Assembly: GCF_001647085.1 (NCBI RefSeq) | Contig: NZ_CP015520.1 | Coordinates: forward strand, 1,818,219-1,882,218 | Source: Thermococcus piezophilus | GTDB taxonomy: Archaea; Methanobacteriota_B; Thermococci; Thermococcales; Thermococcaceae | DNA: 64,000 nucleotides | Direction: 5' to 3' | Shown: positions 46,488 through 55,618 of the stretch, piece by piece | Numbering within the stretch: the first letter of the stretch is position 1 | Layout: each line of letters opens with the position of its first letter | Notes under the pieces: model-generated | Told to the model about the DNA's origin: nothing | The model's database searches: none | What the model saw: only the letters and a program-made list of their open reading frames with translations | Position numbers and translations under genes: made by a program

Positions 46488-48121
46488 ATGAAAAGAATCG
46501 TCCCGGCAATCATTGTACTATTGTTGCTCTCACTTTCGGTTCAAAACAATGTTACGGCGTCTCCGGAGGCCGGCCATGGGATATACTCGTTGTCGATTCC
46601 AGCGCGGAAGTTTTAGTTCTGGACGAGAATTTAAGCTTTACCGCACCGGCGTGGGTTGAGCTACCTGCAACAAATGAAGGCAAAGAGTACTTTCTTATCC
46701 TGAAAATCGACGGGTTGGAGGTAAAAATCCCAGTTCTGGTCAAGGAAGGTCTGACGACGATATTGAAGGTGAATGGTGGGAAAATCTGGGAGGCTATTAT
46801 GACTGAGGGCGCCAAACCTATTGAGCTGAAGTTCGAAGCACCGCTTAGACTGCCGCCGAAGCTCCCGGGCTCGGGCCAGCACTGGAATGTGCAGTGACGA
46901 CGTACGGGCCGGTTGAGGGTAACGGGCCTGTATTTGAAGTCATGAAAAACGCCAGCGGAACCGGCTACATCCTGCTGTTCAACAACACGCCGGTTAGAGT
47001 GTGCGATGAGTACTATATAGTAGAAATCACCAGGATTGAAGACGGTTGGGCGTCGGTTGGACACTACCTCAACTGGACCAGCTACGTTCCAGAATACTTG
47101 AGGGTTGATGTAAACTCCGACCCGCAGGGTTCCACGGTTCTCGTCTTTGGAGGGATCCTCAACGTGCCGAGGACGCCTTTAACACGCTCCTGCCTGTCAT
47201 CAATGAAAGCATCCAAGGATACGGACTCGATTTTGCTGAAAGGCGGGTGGAGTTTGAGGTAAGTCCAACCAGAGAGTGCCCCATAACAGTCGCATCGAAT
47301 ATCAACTCATTCAATGGTGTCTCCCCCTACGTGGACTTCCTCGTGAAACCAGGTTCCGGAGAGAGAATCACGATAAACGTCAACTTTACCCGGATTATAA
47401 ATGCCGTGAGCGTCAAAGTCGTTTATGGGATTCCTTCAGAGTACAGGAATCCCCCCAACGGGCTGGAGAGAACTTCAGATAATACCGAGAACACAAGCGG
47501 GAATGCTGGAAACGAGACAGTCAGAATTCCCAAACCGGAGAACGCGACGCTCTTGGTAGAGGCTCACCCGGAAGACGCAGAGGTTTAGGTGGACAGTAAT
47601 CTCATGTGCATAGGCAAATGTACCCTGAACCGGACCCCTGGAGAGCACAAGGTCGCAGGATATACCGAGGGGTTTGTGGAGTGAAGCAGGAAGGTGGTGC
47701 TCTCACCGGGTGAGCGTTTGGCCCTGAACATGACCCTCCTACCGTATCCTAAGTTCCAGGTAGTTTCAGTACCTGGGGGTGCAGGGCTTTACATCGACGG
47801 AAAGACCGCGAACTGCACAACGCCCTGCAACATCACCCTTACTCCCGGAACGCACACGCTGGTCTTTAAGAAGGAGGGCTTCAGGGACTACGAGACGATG
47901 GTTAGAGCGCACGCTGGAGACAGCGGCGTTATCTCGGTAGCACTCACCGACCTGAGCGGCAGAAAGTACTCGTTGGACCCCCGGATAAAAGAAGGGAACC
48001 AGAACAAATGGCCCCAAAGGAGGGAACAAAGAGCAAGCTTCCAGTATCCCCTACCACCGCCTACGTGCTCAGAGGCATTTTAATCGTCGGAATTGGTGTA
48101 CTGATTGCCAAGAAGCTTTGA
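46488..48121 (+). pseudogene. secreted PEGA-repeat surface protein, frameshifts and in-frame stops
   Basis: The start ATG 46488 follows GAGGTGGTGAATT. A signal peptide (MKRIVPAIIVLLLLSLS) begins a long extracellular protein. Frame changes occur near 46605, 46895 and 47170-47240. Later two PEGA units can be read: ATLLVEAHPEDAEV...VDSNLMCIGKCTLNRTPGEHK and FQVVSVPGGAGLYIDG...CTTPCNITLTPGTH. Single-codon stops interrupt them at 47586 (TAG) and 47682 (TGA) with the frame unchanged. The end (AYVLRGILIVGIGVLIAKKL) is a membrane anchor. Nonsense changes plus indels indicate real decay. Confidence 0.65.
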
Positions 48122-48131
48122 CCTTTCTTTT

Positions 48132-48593
48132 TTACCCAAACAGCCCTAGCGCCGGAACGAGTGTTATCGCCATACTTAGGAGTCCTCCGAGGATCAAGGC
48201 GAGAACGGCCATTCTCTTCTCGATGCCAAACAGGTAAGCGGCCAGAGCTCCCGTCCATACGCCCGTTCCAGGGAGGGGTATGGCGACAAAGATAGTCAGC
48301 CCGAGGAAGCCCCATCTCTCAACGTAGGGATGGGCCTTTTTCCTCACGCGCTCCACGTAGTAAAGGTAGAGCCTCGCGATTTTCTCAAGGGGGGTCTTTT
48401 CCAGCCAGAGCATCAGCTTGTCCAGGTAAGGGAGCGTAATCGGAAGAACCAGCGATAGTATCAGGACACCGAGGGAAGCCACTATCAGGGTCTCGTAGAG
48501 GGGATATCCTTTTCCTATACCGTAAACTATGGCATACCTACCTTCAAAGGTCGGGAGGAGTGAGAGGAGAAAAACCCTCAGGAGCTCATTCAA
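48132..48593 (-). CDS. small multidrug-export-family membrane protein (COG2426)
   Basis: The protein has about 153 residues and four hydrophobic segments. The family pattern (PF06695) is visible as LPTFEGRYAIVYGIGKGYPL near the start and FVAIPLPGTGVWTGALAAYLFG in the C-terminal half. The start is taken at TTG 48593, preceded by GGTGCTCCGGG and overlapping the PAP2 gene; an earlier start is possible. The name reflects an old annotation; the true substrate is unknown. Confidence 0.75.
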   Translation of the reverse strand: MNELLRVFLLSLLPTFEGRYAIVYGIGKGYPLYETLIVASLGVLILSLVLPITLPYLDKLMLWLEKTPLEKIARLYLYYVERVRKKAHPYVERWGFLGLTIFVAIPLPGTGVWTGALAAYLFGIEKRMAVLALILGGLLSMAITLVPALGLFG

Positions 48594-49209
48594 CCCGGAG
48601 CACCCCCAGTTTGAGCCTTTCAACGACGGTATTGTAAACTGGAAGCCAGCGGCTCTCGGCGACCCTGGTCAGAATATAAAGCCAGGGAGCGAGGATTAGG
48701 CTGAAGAGAACATCGCTGAGCCAGTGGTAGTGGAGGAGGAGCCTCGTAAAGGTTATGGCTAAGGCGTAGACCCAAAAGAGTGGCTTGAGCCTCTCCCAAC
48801 GGTCGTCTCCATAGGCTGCTATCAATGCAGCCCTGAAGGTGTGGCCGGACGGAAAAGAGCCGGAGCTAAAGGCCCCCGCCACCGGCAGGGGTCTCGGCCT
48901 CGGAACCCCCAGAGTGAACTTCAACAAACCGACCACAGCCAGTCCAGCAAAGGCAGCAATGACGAAGGCGAACGTCTCCCTGGAGAGCCTCTCCCTCTCG
49001 CGCCAGTCGAGAAAAATTGCGAGAAATACAAACGCAAAAAAAGGCATATCATCGCCGAGAAACGTGAACGCGCGAACCAAAGGAGTATCGACGAGAGGGA
49101 TGGCAGAGTTTACAGCCCGGTTTATCCAATCGAACAGGCCCGCCAGCTGGGCAATGAAAACGATTGCAAGGGCAACCGTGAGGATTGTAAGCTTTCTTCT
49201 CTCGTCCAT
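48586..49209 (-). CDS. PAP2-family phosphatase
   Basis: This 207-residue membrane protein has the three PAP2 motifs: KFTLGVPRPRP, SGSFPSGHTF and RLLLHYHWLSDV. It likely hydrolyses a lipid phosphate or lipid pyrophosphate, for example dolichyl pyrophosphate, at the membrane surface; that would support the N-glycosylation machinery. About five hydrophobic helices. Start ATG 49209. Confidence 0.87.
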   Translation of the reverse strand: MDERRKLTILTVALAIVFIAQLAGLFDWINRAVNSAIPLVDTPLVRAFTFLGDDMPFFAFVFLAIFLDWRERERLSRETFAFVIAAFAGLAVVGLLKFTLGVPRPRPLPVAGAFSSGSFPSGHTFRAALIAAYGDDRWERLKPLFWVYALAITFTRLLLHYHWLSDVLFSLILAPWLYILTRVAESRWLPVYNTVVERLKLGVLRVE

Positions 49210-49249
49210 GGCACTCTGAAAAGGAAAACGACACTAAAAAAGCTTTCCA

Positions 49250-49831
49250 TTAGATAACGCCGGCTGCATAGAGCGCATGATATGCCTTGAGCAGCGCCTG
49301 CTGGACTTTTTTTGGCCCGAATGTTCTGACTGCCCTTCCAAGGCCCTCGTTGTATATCCTGCGCAGTATGAAGTCCGTTTCCCGGTTCAGGTTCAGCTTT
49401 TCCTGGTTCTCCAGGTAAAGGCGGGCTATTTCATCGGGCTCGCGGTAGTTGAGCCCCTTAAGCCACTTGAGCGGGATACCGTCGTCGAAGCGCTTTATCA
49501 TTTCAAAGCCTATAATCGTAACCTCGTCGTCGCCGTAGAGCTCGCCGTATATCTTGGAGAGCTCCCTGACCAACTGACCCACGTCGGAAAAGCCGTCAAG
49601 CTTTGCATCTTCGTTAGTGAGCTCCTTGACCTTCTTCCGCTCAACGCGAGTTATCCTGACCTTGGCTATGGCAGTGTCGCTCGGCGTTATGACGAGGTAG
49701 ACCTCGCTCCCCGGCTTGGCCTCGTAGTTTCCGTAGCGTATCGTCGTAACTTTGTCCCCACGCAGGATTCTGGATTTGTATGCGCTGTCAATCAGCATGA
49801 ACTTCCTTATCTGAACGCTTTTCCCCCTCAC
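49250..49831 (-). CDS. ASCH-domain protein
   Basis: The 193-residue protein starts at GTG 49831 within the 3' end of the HAD gene. The N-terminal 110 residues form an ASCH (PUA-like) domain: [28 protein letters not shown], the signature of RNA- or modified-base-binding proteins. The C-terminal half is helical ([21 protein letters not shown]). A later ATG (MLIDSAYK) could be the true start. Probably an RNA-binding regulator. Confidence 0.75.
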   Translation of the reverse strand: MRGKSVQIRKFMLIDSAYKSRILRGDKVTTIRYGNYEAKPGSEVYLVITPSDTAIAKVRITRVERKKVKELTNEDAKLDGFSDVGQLVRELSKIYGELYGDDEVTIIGFEMIKRFDDGIPLKWLKGLNYREPDEIARLYLENQEKLNLNRETDFILRRIYNEGLGRAVRTFGPKKVQQALLKAYHALYAAGVI

Positions 49832-50516
49832 TCGTCAACCTCCTGACTATGTTGAGAACATCTTCAAGAGAGTTAATGGTAAAGTCAGCGTACTCGAGGT
49901 AGTCCAGCTCGCGGTTGGCGTACTTCCCGTATTTAAACCACACGGTCTTCATGCCTACGTTCTTGGCACCGTATATGTCGGAGTACAGCCTGTCGCCGAC
50001 CATGAGGGCCTCATGGGGCTCGGCGTTGAACCTCCCAAGGGCCTTCTTGAATATCTTTGGATGGGGCTTTTTGACGCCGACGAAGTCCGAGATAAAAACT
50101 GCATCGAAGTAGTCATCGAGCTCAAGGCGGAGTATCTTTTCCCACTGCTTTATCGGATTGCCGTCAGTGATAATACCGAGACTGAGTCCCTCTCTCTTAA
50201 GCTCAAGCAGGACTTTTCTCGTACCCTTAACGCTTGTCAGGTGGGCAAACTTGGTGTTGTGATACGCTATAACTCCAGCCGCCACCCATTTGGGGTCGTA
50301 AGGAAGATCAAGACGGCGCAGAAGGTAATCAAAATGCCTGCCGAAGTTGCTCCCGTACTCGTTTATCAGTTCACGGAGCTCGTGATAGGTAGTGTCGAAA
50401 TCAACTGGAAGACCGTGTCTCACCATGTTCTCTATCGCGTTCCTCCGTGCCATCTCGGCCAGTTTGGACGTGTCCACGATGGTATCGTCAAGGTCAAAAA
50501 ACACGACCTTTATCAT
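49788..50516 (-). CDS. HAD-superfamily hydrolase (subfamily IA, TIGR02253-like)
   Basis: The 242-residue HAD phosphatase starts at ATG 50516 after GGTGGGGAG. The motifs are [11 protein letters not shown] (nucleophile Asp and acid/base Asp), LGIITDG (Thr), KKPHPKIF (Lys) and [13 protein letters not shown] (Asp pair). The helical cap lies between residues 20 and 90. The archaeal subgroup matches TIGR02253/CTE7. Substrate not predictable; small phospho-sugars are common for this class. Confidence 0.85.
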   Translation of the reverse strand: MIKVVFFDLDDTIVDTSKLAEMARRNAIENMVRHGLPVDFDTTYHELRELINEYGSNFGRHFDYLLRRLDLPYDPKWVAAGVIAYHNTKFAHLTSVKGTRKVLLELKREGLSLGIITDGNPIKQWEKILRLELDDYFDAVFISDFVGVKKPHPKIFKKALGRFNAEPHEALMVGDRLYSDIYGAKNVGMKTVWFKYGKYANRELDYLEYADFTINSLEDVLNIVRRLTSEGEKRSDKEVHAD

Positions 50517-50550
50517 CTCCCCACCCGCCATTAGTTGTGCTTTGGGTAAT

Positions 50551-50964
50551 TTAACCTTTCTCCAAATCCAGAAACGGGCCCTTCTTCCTGGCGCCCTGCT
50601 CCCGGGCCCATCTCAGAGCCTGAAAGTACTCGTCCTCGGCCATCAGTTCGTCCAGGAGATCCTCCAGCTTCCACGTCAGGGAAGTCTGAGTGGTAGTGGC
50701 GAATATGATCCTTCCGAGGTCGAGGGATCGGACGGTTTTTATTGCATCTTTGAGGGTCTCGTTATCAACGCCGTGCATTATTACGAACTTCCTCAGATGC
50801 CAGTAGCAGGAACCGCTCAGCGTCCCAGCCTTTTCCACTACATCCCCCACGATCCAGTCCCTGCAGTACTCGGGAACCTCAAAGACGCTGAGTCCATTGA
50901 GGGCTTCCTTTACGACATTTGCTTCTTCCTCGTTAAAACCAATGAGAAAAACCTTCACCTTCAT
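50551..50964 (-). CDS. DUF3783-domain protein
   Basis: This 137-residue protein resembles DUF3783 in its middle part ([21 protein letters not shown], then [25 protein letters not shown]). It has an N-terminal [22 protein letters not shown] strand-helix unit. Two Cys residues (EYCRDW, GSCYW) lie in between. The start overlaps the sirtuin stop by four bases. Function unknown. Confidence 0.7.
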   Translation of the reverse strand: MKVKVFLIGFNEEEANVVKEALNGLSVFEVPEYCRDWIVGDVVEKAGTLSGSCYWHLRKFVIMHGVDNETLKDAIKTVRSLDLGRIIFATTTQTSLTWKLEDLLDELMAEDEYFQALRWAREQGARKKGPFLDLEKG

Positions 50965-51716
50965 CTTACCAGCCCCTCAATCCTCTCCATCAGTTTTTCC
51001 ATCGCCTCGCCAGCGGGACAGCGGAGGAATACGTCGGCTATGGGCGTAATCCCGCTCTCCTCTGGGTTTACCTCAATGACTTTGCCCCCGGTTTCCTTGA
51101 CTATCTGGGGGATGTACGCGGCCGGATACACCACGCCGCTCGTTCCTATGACGAGCACCAAGTCAGCCCTCTCCGCGAGCCTGAAGGCCTCCTCCAGTGC
51201 TTTTCTCGGCAGGGGCTCTCCGAACCAGACCACATCGGGCCGCAGGAGGGAACCACACTCCGGACACTTCGGAAGGTCTTTCTCTTTCAGAAACTCTTCC
51301 AGGCGACCGCTCTCCTTCAGGTTCTCCTTATAGTCGCAGGAGGTGCACCTAACGCGAAAGATGTTGCCGTGGAGCTCGATTAGATTCTTAGTCCCAGCCT
51401 CGCGGTGCAGATCATCAACGTTCTGAGTTATAACCGCCTTGAGGATTCCCATCCTTTCGAGCTCAGCTAAGGCGTAGTGAGCGGGGTTTGGCCTGGCCTT
51501 CCCTATCAGCTCCATCCTCCATTTGTAGAAGCTCCAGACGAGATGGGGATCCCTCCTGAAGGCCTCTGGGGTGGCGAGCTCCTCTGGTCTGTGCGTCTTC
51601 CACAGGCCGTTGGAGCCCCTGAAGGTCGGAACCCTGCTCTCGGCGCTTATCCCGGCCCCGGTAAAAGCAATCGCAAACCTCGAGCGGGCGAGCAGTTTGG
51701 CCGCTTCTTCTATCAT
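50961..51716 (-). CDS. cobB: sirtuin NAD-dependent protein deacylase
   Basis: This is a 251-residue Sir2 protein. NAD-binding motifs are [17 protein letters not shown] and [12 protein letters not shown]; the catalytic His is in ELHGN. The zinc site has four Cys ([16 protein letters not shown]). The segment FYKWRM carries the Tyr-x-x-Arg pair that in Sirt5-like enzymes binds succinyl or malonyl lysine, so it may remove acidic acyl groups as well as acetyl. Start ATG 51716 after GGTGTACTC; the frame extends 54 codons further upstream but without a ribosome site. A known archaeal target is Alba-type chromatin protein. Confidence 0.9.
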   Translation of the reverse strand: MIEEAAKLLARSRFAIAFTGAGISAESRVPTFRGSNGLWKTHRPEELATPEAFRRDPHLVWSFYKWRMELIGKARPNPAHYALAELERMGILKAVITQNVDDLHREAGTKNLIELHGNIFRVRCTSCDYKENLKESGRLEEFLKEKDLPKCPECGSLLRPDVVWFGEPLPRKALEEAFRLAERADLVLVIGTSGVVYPAAYIPQIVKETGGKVIEVNPEESGITPIADVFLRCPAGEAMEKLMERIEGLVR

Positions 51717-51932
51717 GAGTACACCTATGTCGGCAGTCCTTAAAAATCCTGCCCGGCTTTGAAATCCTTTCAGCACATGCAGCATACATTGTAAAAAGTT
51801 TACTTTTTTCACCATCTTCCGAAACAGCCCCTGCTTAGTTGCCAACAAAAGGAAAAGAGCACGTGAATAAACCTTCAATTCTGCGGTAAGGTTTATATTT
51901 TATCTGCTCAAACCTCTATCGAGGTGTTTCCC

Positions 51933-53216
51933 ATGGAGAACAGATATAAGATGTACAGGGACAAGGTTATTGAATATCTGGACGCCCACGAGAATTGGAG
52001 GAGCTCGACTATAAACCTCATCGCAAGTGAGAACATCACTTCTCCGAGCGTCAACCGCGCTGTTTCTAGCGGCTTTATGCACAAGTACGCCGAGGGCTGG
52101 CCCAGACAGAGGTATTATCAGGGCTGTAAGTACGTTGATGAGGTCGAGCTCATCGGTGTTGACCTCTTCTGCAAGCTATTTGGAAGCGACTTTGCTGACC
52201 TCAGACCTATATCCGGAACCAACGCCAACCAGGCAGTTTTCTTCGGTCTCACCCAGCCGGGAGACAAGGCTATCGTTCTGCACACATCCCATGGTGGCCA
52301 CATAAGCCACATGCCATTCGGAGCCGCTGGAATGAGGGGCCTTGAAGTCCACACCTGGCCCTTTGACAATGAGGAGTTCAACATCGACGTTGACAAGGCC
52401 GCTCAGCTCATTCGTGAGCTCGAGCCAAGAATAGTCGTCTTCGGTGGTTCGCTCTTCCCGTTCCCACACCCGGTCAAGGAACTTGCTCCGGTGGCCAAGG
52501 AAGTCGGTGCTTATGTCATGTACGACGCAGCCCACGTGCTCGGTCTCATTGCCGGAAAGCAGTTCCAGGACCCACTCAGGGAGGGAGCAGATATAATCAC
52601 CGCCTCGACCCACAAGACCTTCCCAGGACCGCAGGGCGGTATAATCCTCTACAAGAACTTCGGTGAGGACGTCGCCAAGCTCCAGTGGGCCATTTTCCCG
52701 GGTGTCCTCAGCAACCACCACCTCCATCACATGGCCGGAAAGGTCATCACCGCTGCCGAGATGCTCGAGTACGGTGAGAGGTACGCGACCCAGATTGTCA
52801 AAAACGCCAAGGCCCTCGCCGAGGCCCTCGCCGAGGAGGGCTTCAAGGTCATTGGCGAGGACAAGGACTACACCGAGAGCCACCAGGTCATTGTCGATGT
52901 TAGCGATCTCCACGAGGCCGCCGGCGGCTGGGCCGCGCCGCTCCTCGAGGAGGCAGGCATAATCCTCAACAAGAACCTCCTGCCGTGGGACCCGCTTGAG
53001 AAGGTCAACACCCCGAGCGGCCTCAGGATAGGCGTCCAAGAGATGACCAGGGTGGGAATGCTCGAAGACAACATGAAGGACATAGCGGTCTTCATGAGGC
53101 GCGTCCTCATCGACAAAGAGGACCCGAAGAAGGTCATGAAGGAGATCGCCGAGTACAGAAAGGAGTACCAGAAGGTCTACTACTCCTTCGACTACGGCCT
53201 CCCGATGAAGGAGTGA
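51933..53216 (+). CDS. glyA: serine hydroxymethyltransferase
   Basis: GlyA interconverts serine and glycine with a one-carbon carrier. The 427-residue protein starts at ATG 51933 (MENRYKMYRDKVIEYL) after GAGGTGTTT. PLP-site features are the lysine in STHKTFPGPQGG, DAAHVLG and HTSHGGHISH. Length and the archaeal C-terminus (YSFDYGLPMKE) are normal. A promoter (GTAAGGTTTATATTTT) lies near 51886-51902. The gene appears strongly expressed from its codon pattern. Confidence 0.95.
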   Translation: MENRYKMYRDKVIEYLDAHENWRSSTINLIASENITSPSVNRAVSSGFMHKYAEGWPRQRYYQGCKYVDEVELIGVDLFCKLFGSDFADLRPISGTNANQAVFFGLTQPGDKAIVLHTSHGGHISHMPFGAAGMRGLEVHTWPFDNEEFNIDVDKAAQLIRELEPRIVVFGGSLFPFPHPVKELAPVAKEVGAYVMYDAAHVLGLIAGKQFQDPLREGADIITASTHKTFPGPQGGIILYKNFGEDVAKLQWAIFPGVLSNHHLHHMAGKVITAAEMLEYGERYATQIVKNAKALAEALAEEGFKVIGEDKDYTESHQVIVDVSDLHEAAGGWAAPLLEEAGIILNKNLLPWDPLEKVNTPSGLRIGVQEMTRVGMLEDNMKDIAVFMRRVLIDKEDPKKVMKEIAEYRKEYQKVYYSFDYGLPMKE

Positions 53217-53356
53217 TTCCATCTCCTTTTTTAATATCCTCGCGGAGTTAGGGACCAATAAGTGCTCCCTCTGTGCCCAGGCAGTTCACTTTACTCCCCC
53301 TTGAAGTTTTGAAAACCGTTAAGAACTTGGAAGTTAATACTTCTATGGTGGCTCAC

Positions 53357-53791
53357 ATGAGAAAAGCAGTCCCTGTGCTGTTGGCACTCCTGATAATTCC
53401 CGTGGCGTATTTCCTGGCTTCCTCCATGGGGGGAGATATTGGAGGAACTGACGAAATCCCCGCCGTTCCAGACGTCGTTCTGAAACTTGACAAGACGAGC
53501 TATGCCCCGGATGAGACTATGGTTTTAACAGTGGTCAACAACGCCGACTCGGAGGCAACAACCGGCTACGAATTCCAGCTTTACAGACTTGAGAACGGCA
53601 ACTGGAAGGAGGTAAACCTTGACATGGCCTTCATAGAGATAGCTATCATCATTGAACCCGGCAAGAGCTGGGAGCAGATAATAGACCTCTCAAAGCTCAA
53701 CATTGATCCGGGACACTACAAAATAGTCAAGAGCATCTTCGTGGGCAATGTAACTGTAAAGCCCGAGACCGAGTTTGACATCAAAAGATGA
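53357..53791 (+). CDS. secreted protein with immunoglobulin-like domain
   Basis: The 144-residue protein starts at ATG 53357 (MRKAVPVLLALLIIPVAYFL), a signal peptide or anchor, after GGTGGCTCAC. Residues 40-144 form one beta-sandwich domain: VVLKLDKTSYAPDETMVLTVVNN, GYEFQLYRLENGNW, IEPGKSWEQIIDLSKL and PGHYKIVKSIFVG. This is the layout of Ig-like domains found in archaeal surface proteins. A broken paralogue follows directly downstream. Confidence 0.7.
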   Translation: MRKAVPVLLALLIIPVAYFLASSMGGDIGGTDEIPAVPDVVLKLDKTSYAPDETMVLTVVNNADSEATTGYEFQLYRLENGNWKEVNLDMAFIEIAIIIEPGKSWEQIIDLSKLNIDPGHYKIVKSIFVGNVTVKPETEFDIKR

Positions 53792-53806
53792 ATGGAGGAT
53801 AGCCCC

Positions 53807-54235
53807 TTGGAGAAGGCTCTACTGGTCTCGGCCATTATTCTTCTTTGGGGCTTAACCGGCCTCACGTCATCGTCAGCATTGACAAAACAACCTATGCCCA
53901 CTGGGAGAGGCCTGAGCTCACGGTGAGGAACATCGGCTTGATGCCGATCACTTTTGGCCAGGGGTACCTCATTACCGCTGGGAGAACGGGAGCTGGGTAA
54001 AGGCCAGCAGGGGCTCGTCTTCACGCTTCCGATTTATACTGTATTCCCCTTCAGCTCGTGGAAGCAGAAGATTCGCCTTGTTTACCTCCCTACAAATCAG
54101 TCCATAGGAGACCCCCGTTATTAACCCCGTTATTAACCACCACTGCCCCCAGGGAGATACAGGGTCGTTAAAGAGGTGTGCGGCTGGCCGAGGGGTTGCT
54201 AGAACTTCTCCGTCGAGTTTGAGGTAACTGGCTAG
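53807..54235 (+). pseudogene. broken paralogue of the upstream Ig-like secreted protein
   Basis: A TTG start at 53807 behind GGAGGAT begins a signal-like segment (EKALLVSAIILLWGL). Later frames show the same domain as the upstream gene: VIVSIDKTTYAHWERPELTV, a WENGSWVKAS counterpart of LENGNWKEVN, FSSWKQKI for KSWEQII, and RYRVVKEV for HYKIVKSI. At least three frame changes and a small tandem duplication (CCCCGTTATTAA twice near 54113-54138) disrupt it. It looks like a tandem duplicate that decayed. Confidence 0.6.
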
Positions 54236-54336
54236 ATCCGGAAAGACTGGCATTACGATTGGACTGAATGCCCCATTTGTTTGGCAAAACTTTTTATTCC
54301 ATCTCCCACTATTCTACCCTCAGCGGGGGTGAGGAG

Positions 54337-54666
54337 ATGAAGTTCTGTCCAAAGTGCGGCAGCATCATGCTTCCGGACAAGAAGAAGGGGGTTTTCGTCT
54401 GCCGTAAGTGCGGCTACGAGGAGCCCATTAACCCAGAGGACGCCAAGAAATACCGGATTACCCAGAAGGTCGAGCACAAGCCTGACGAAGGCATAATCAT
54501 CGTAGAACAGGACGTGGCGACTCTGCCGAAGGTCAAAATAACCTGTCCAAAGTGCGGCAACGACGAGGCCTACTGGTGGGAGCTCCAGACGAGGGCTGGC
54601 GATGAGCCGAGCACGATATTCTACAAGTGTACCAAGTGCGGCCACGTATGGAGGTCCTACGAGTGA
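54337..54666 (+). CDS. tfs: transcription factor S (TFS)
   Basis: TFS is the archaeal TFIIS-like factor that rescues backtracked RNA polymerase by stimulating transcript cleavage. The N-terminal zinc ribbon is MKFCPKCGSIML...VCRKCGYEE; the C-terminal ribbon is TCPKCGNDEAYWW...YKCTKCGHVWR. The catalytic acidic pair Asp-Glu is present in TRAGDEPST. The start is ATG 54337 after GGGGGTGAGGAG, giving 109 residues. It leads an operon with a small gene, PCNA and GINS. Confidence 0.93.
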   Translation: MKFCPKCGSIMLPDKKKGVFVCRKCGYEEPINPEDAKKYRITQKVEHKPDEGIIIVEQDVATLPKVKITCPKCGNDEAYWWELQTRAGDEPSTIFYKCTKCGHVWRSYE

Positions 54667-54830
54667 ACGAGGAGGAAAAGTTCGAAGTGCTCAGGCGGCT
54701 TGCTGAGAAGGCCCTTAAGGAGCTTGAGGAGGCTTATAAAAGACTGCCCGAAACCGACAACGGAAAAGCTTATTTATTTCGGGGAAAAGAAAGGGTTAGG
54801 CTGATGCTCAATATATTGAAGGAGGGGTAA
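54663..54830 (+). CDS. small helical protein between TFS and PCNA
   Basis: The 55-residue acidic protein starts at GTG 54663, overlapping the TFS stop, with GGAGGTCC six bases upstream. It is mostly one or two helices (EEEKFEVLRRLAEKALKELEEAYKRL) and ends RLMLNILKEG, two bases before the PCNA start. The tight spacing on both sides supports a real coding gene. No family recognised; a role with PCNA or the polymerase is only inference. Confidence 0.65.
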   Translation: MNEEEKFEVLRRLAEKALKELEEAYKRLPETDNGKAYLFRGKERVRLMLNILKEG

Positions 54831-54832
54831 AG

Positions 54833-55582
54833 ATGCCGTTCGAAATAGTTTTTGATGGTGCCAAGGATTTCGCCGATCTTATTGCCACCGCGAGCAACCT
54901 CATAGACGAGGCTGCCTTTAAGGTAACAGAGGATGGAATTTCGATGCGCGCCATGGACCCGAGCAGAGTAGTTCTCATTGACCTCAACCTCCCTGAGAGC
55001 ATATTCAGCAAGTACGAGGTCGATGAAGAGGAAACCATAGGCATCAACATGGATCACTTCAAGAAGATACTCAAGCGCGGAAAGAACAAGGACACCCTTA
55101 TCCTCAGGAAGGGCGACGAGAACTTCCTCGAAGTTACCTTTGAGGGAACCGCCAAGAGGACCTTCCGCCTTCCGCTCATAGAGGTTGAGGAGCTCGAGCT
55201 CGACCTTCCAGATCTGCCGTTTACCGCCAAAGTCGTCGTCCTCGGAGAGGTTCTCAAGGAGGCCGTAAAGGACGCTTCCCTCGTCAGTGACTCCCTAAAG
55301 TTCATCGCCAGGGAGAAAGAGTTTATAATGAAGGCCGAGGGCGAGACCAATGAGGTCGAGATAAAGCTTACCCTCGAGGACGAAGGTTTACTTGACCTTG
55401 AGGTCGAGGAGGAGACCAAGAGTGCCTACGGAATAAGCTACCTCGCCGACATGATCAAAGGCATCGGAAAGGCCGACGAAGTTATAATCCATTTCGGCAA
55501 TGAGATGCCCCTCCAGATGGACTACCCGATAAGGGACGAGGGTAAGCTCACCTTCCTGCTCGCCCCAAGGGTTGAGGACTGA
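54833..55582 (+). CDS. pcn: DNA polymerase sliding clamp (PCNA)
   Basis: PCNA forms the trimeric ring that tethers replication and repair enzymes to DNA. The 249-residue length is standard. Family segments include FKVTEDGISMRAMDPSRVVL, the interdomain loop region FRLPLIEVEELELDLPDLPF and the C-terminal FLLAPRVED. It is preceded by GGAGGGGTAAAG. Downstream is GINS, the helicase-associated factor. Confidence 0.96.
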   Translation: MPFEIVFDGAKDFADLIATASNLIDEAAFKVTEDGISMRAMDPSRVVLIDLNLPESIFSKYEVDEEETIGINMDHFKKILKRGKNKDTLILRKGDENFLEVTFEGTAKRTFRLPLIEVEELELDLPDLPFTAKVVVLGEVLKEAVKDASLVSDSLKFIAREKEFIMKAEGETNEVEIKLTLEDEGLLDLEVEEETKSAYGISYLADMIKGIGKADEVIIHFGNEMPLQMDYPIRDEGKLTFLLAPRVED

Positions 55583-55618
55583 TTTCCTTCCCCTTTCTTC
55601 ATTTGGGCTGGTGGGAGC

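Noticed and set aside
52176-53258. 360-codon open frame antisense to glyA
   Set aside because: It mirrors the glyA coding pattern and shows no domain; glyA is complete on the other strand.
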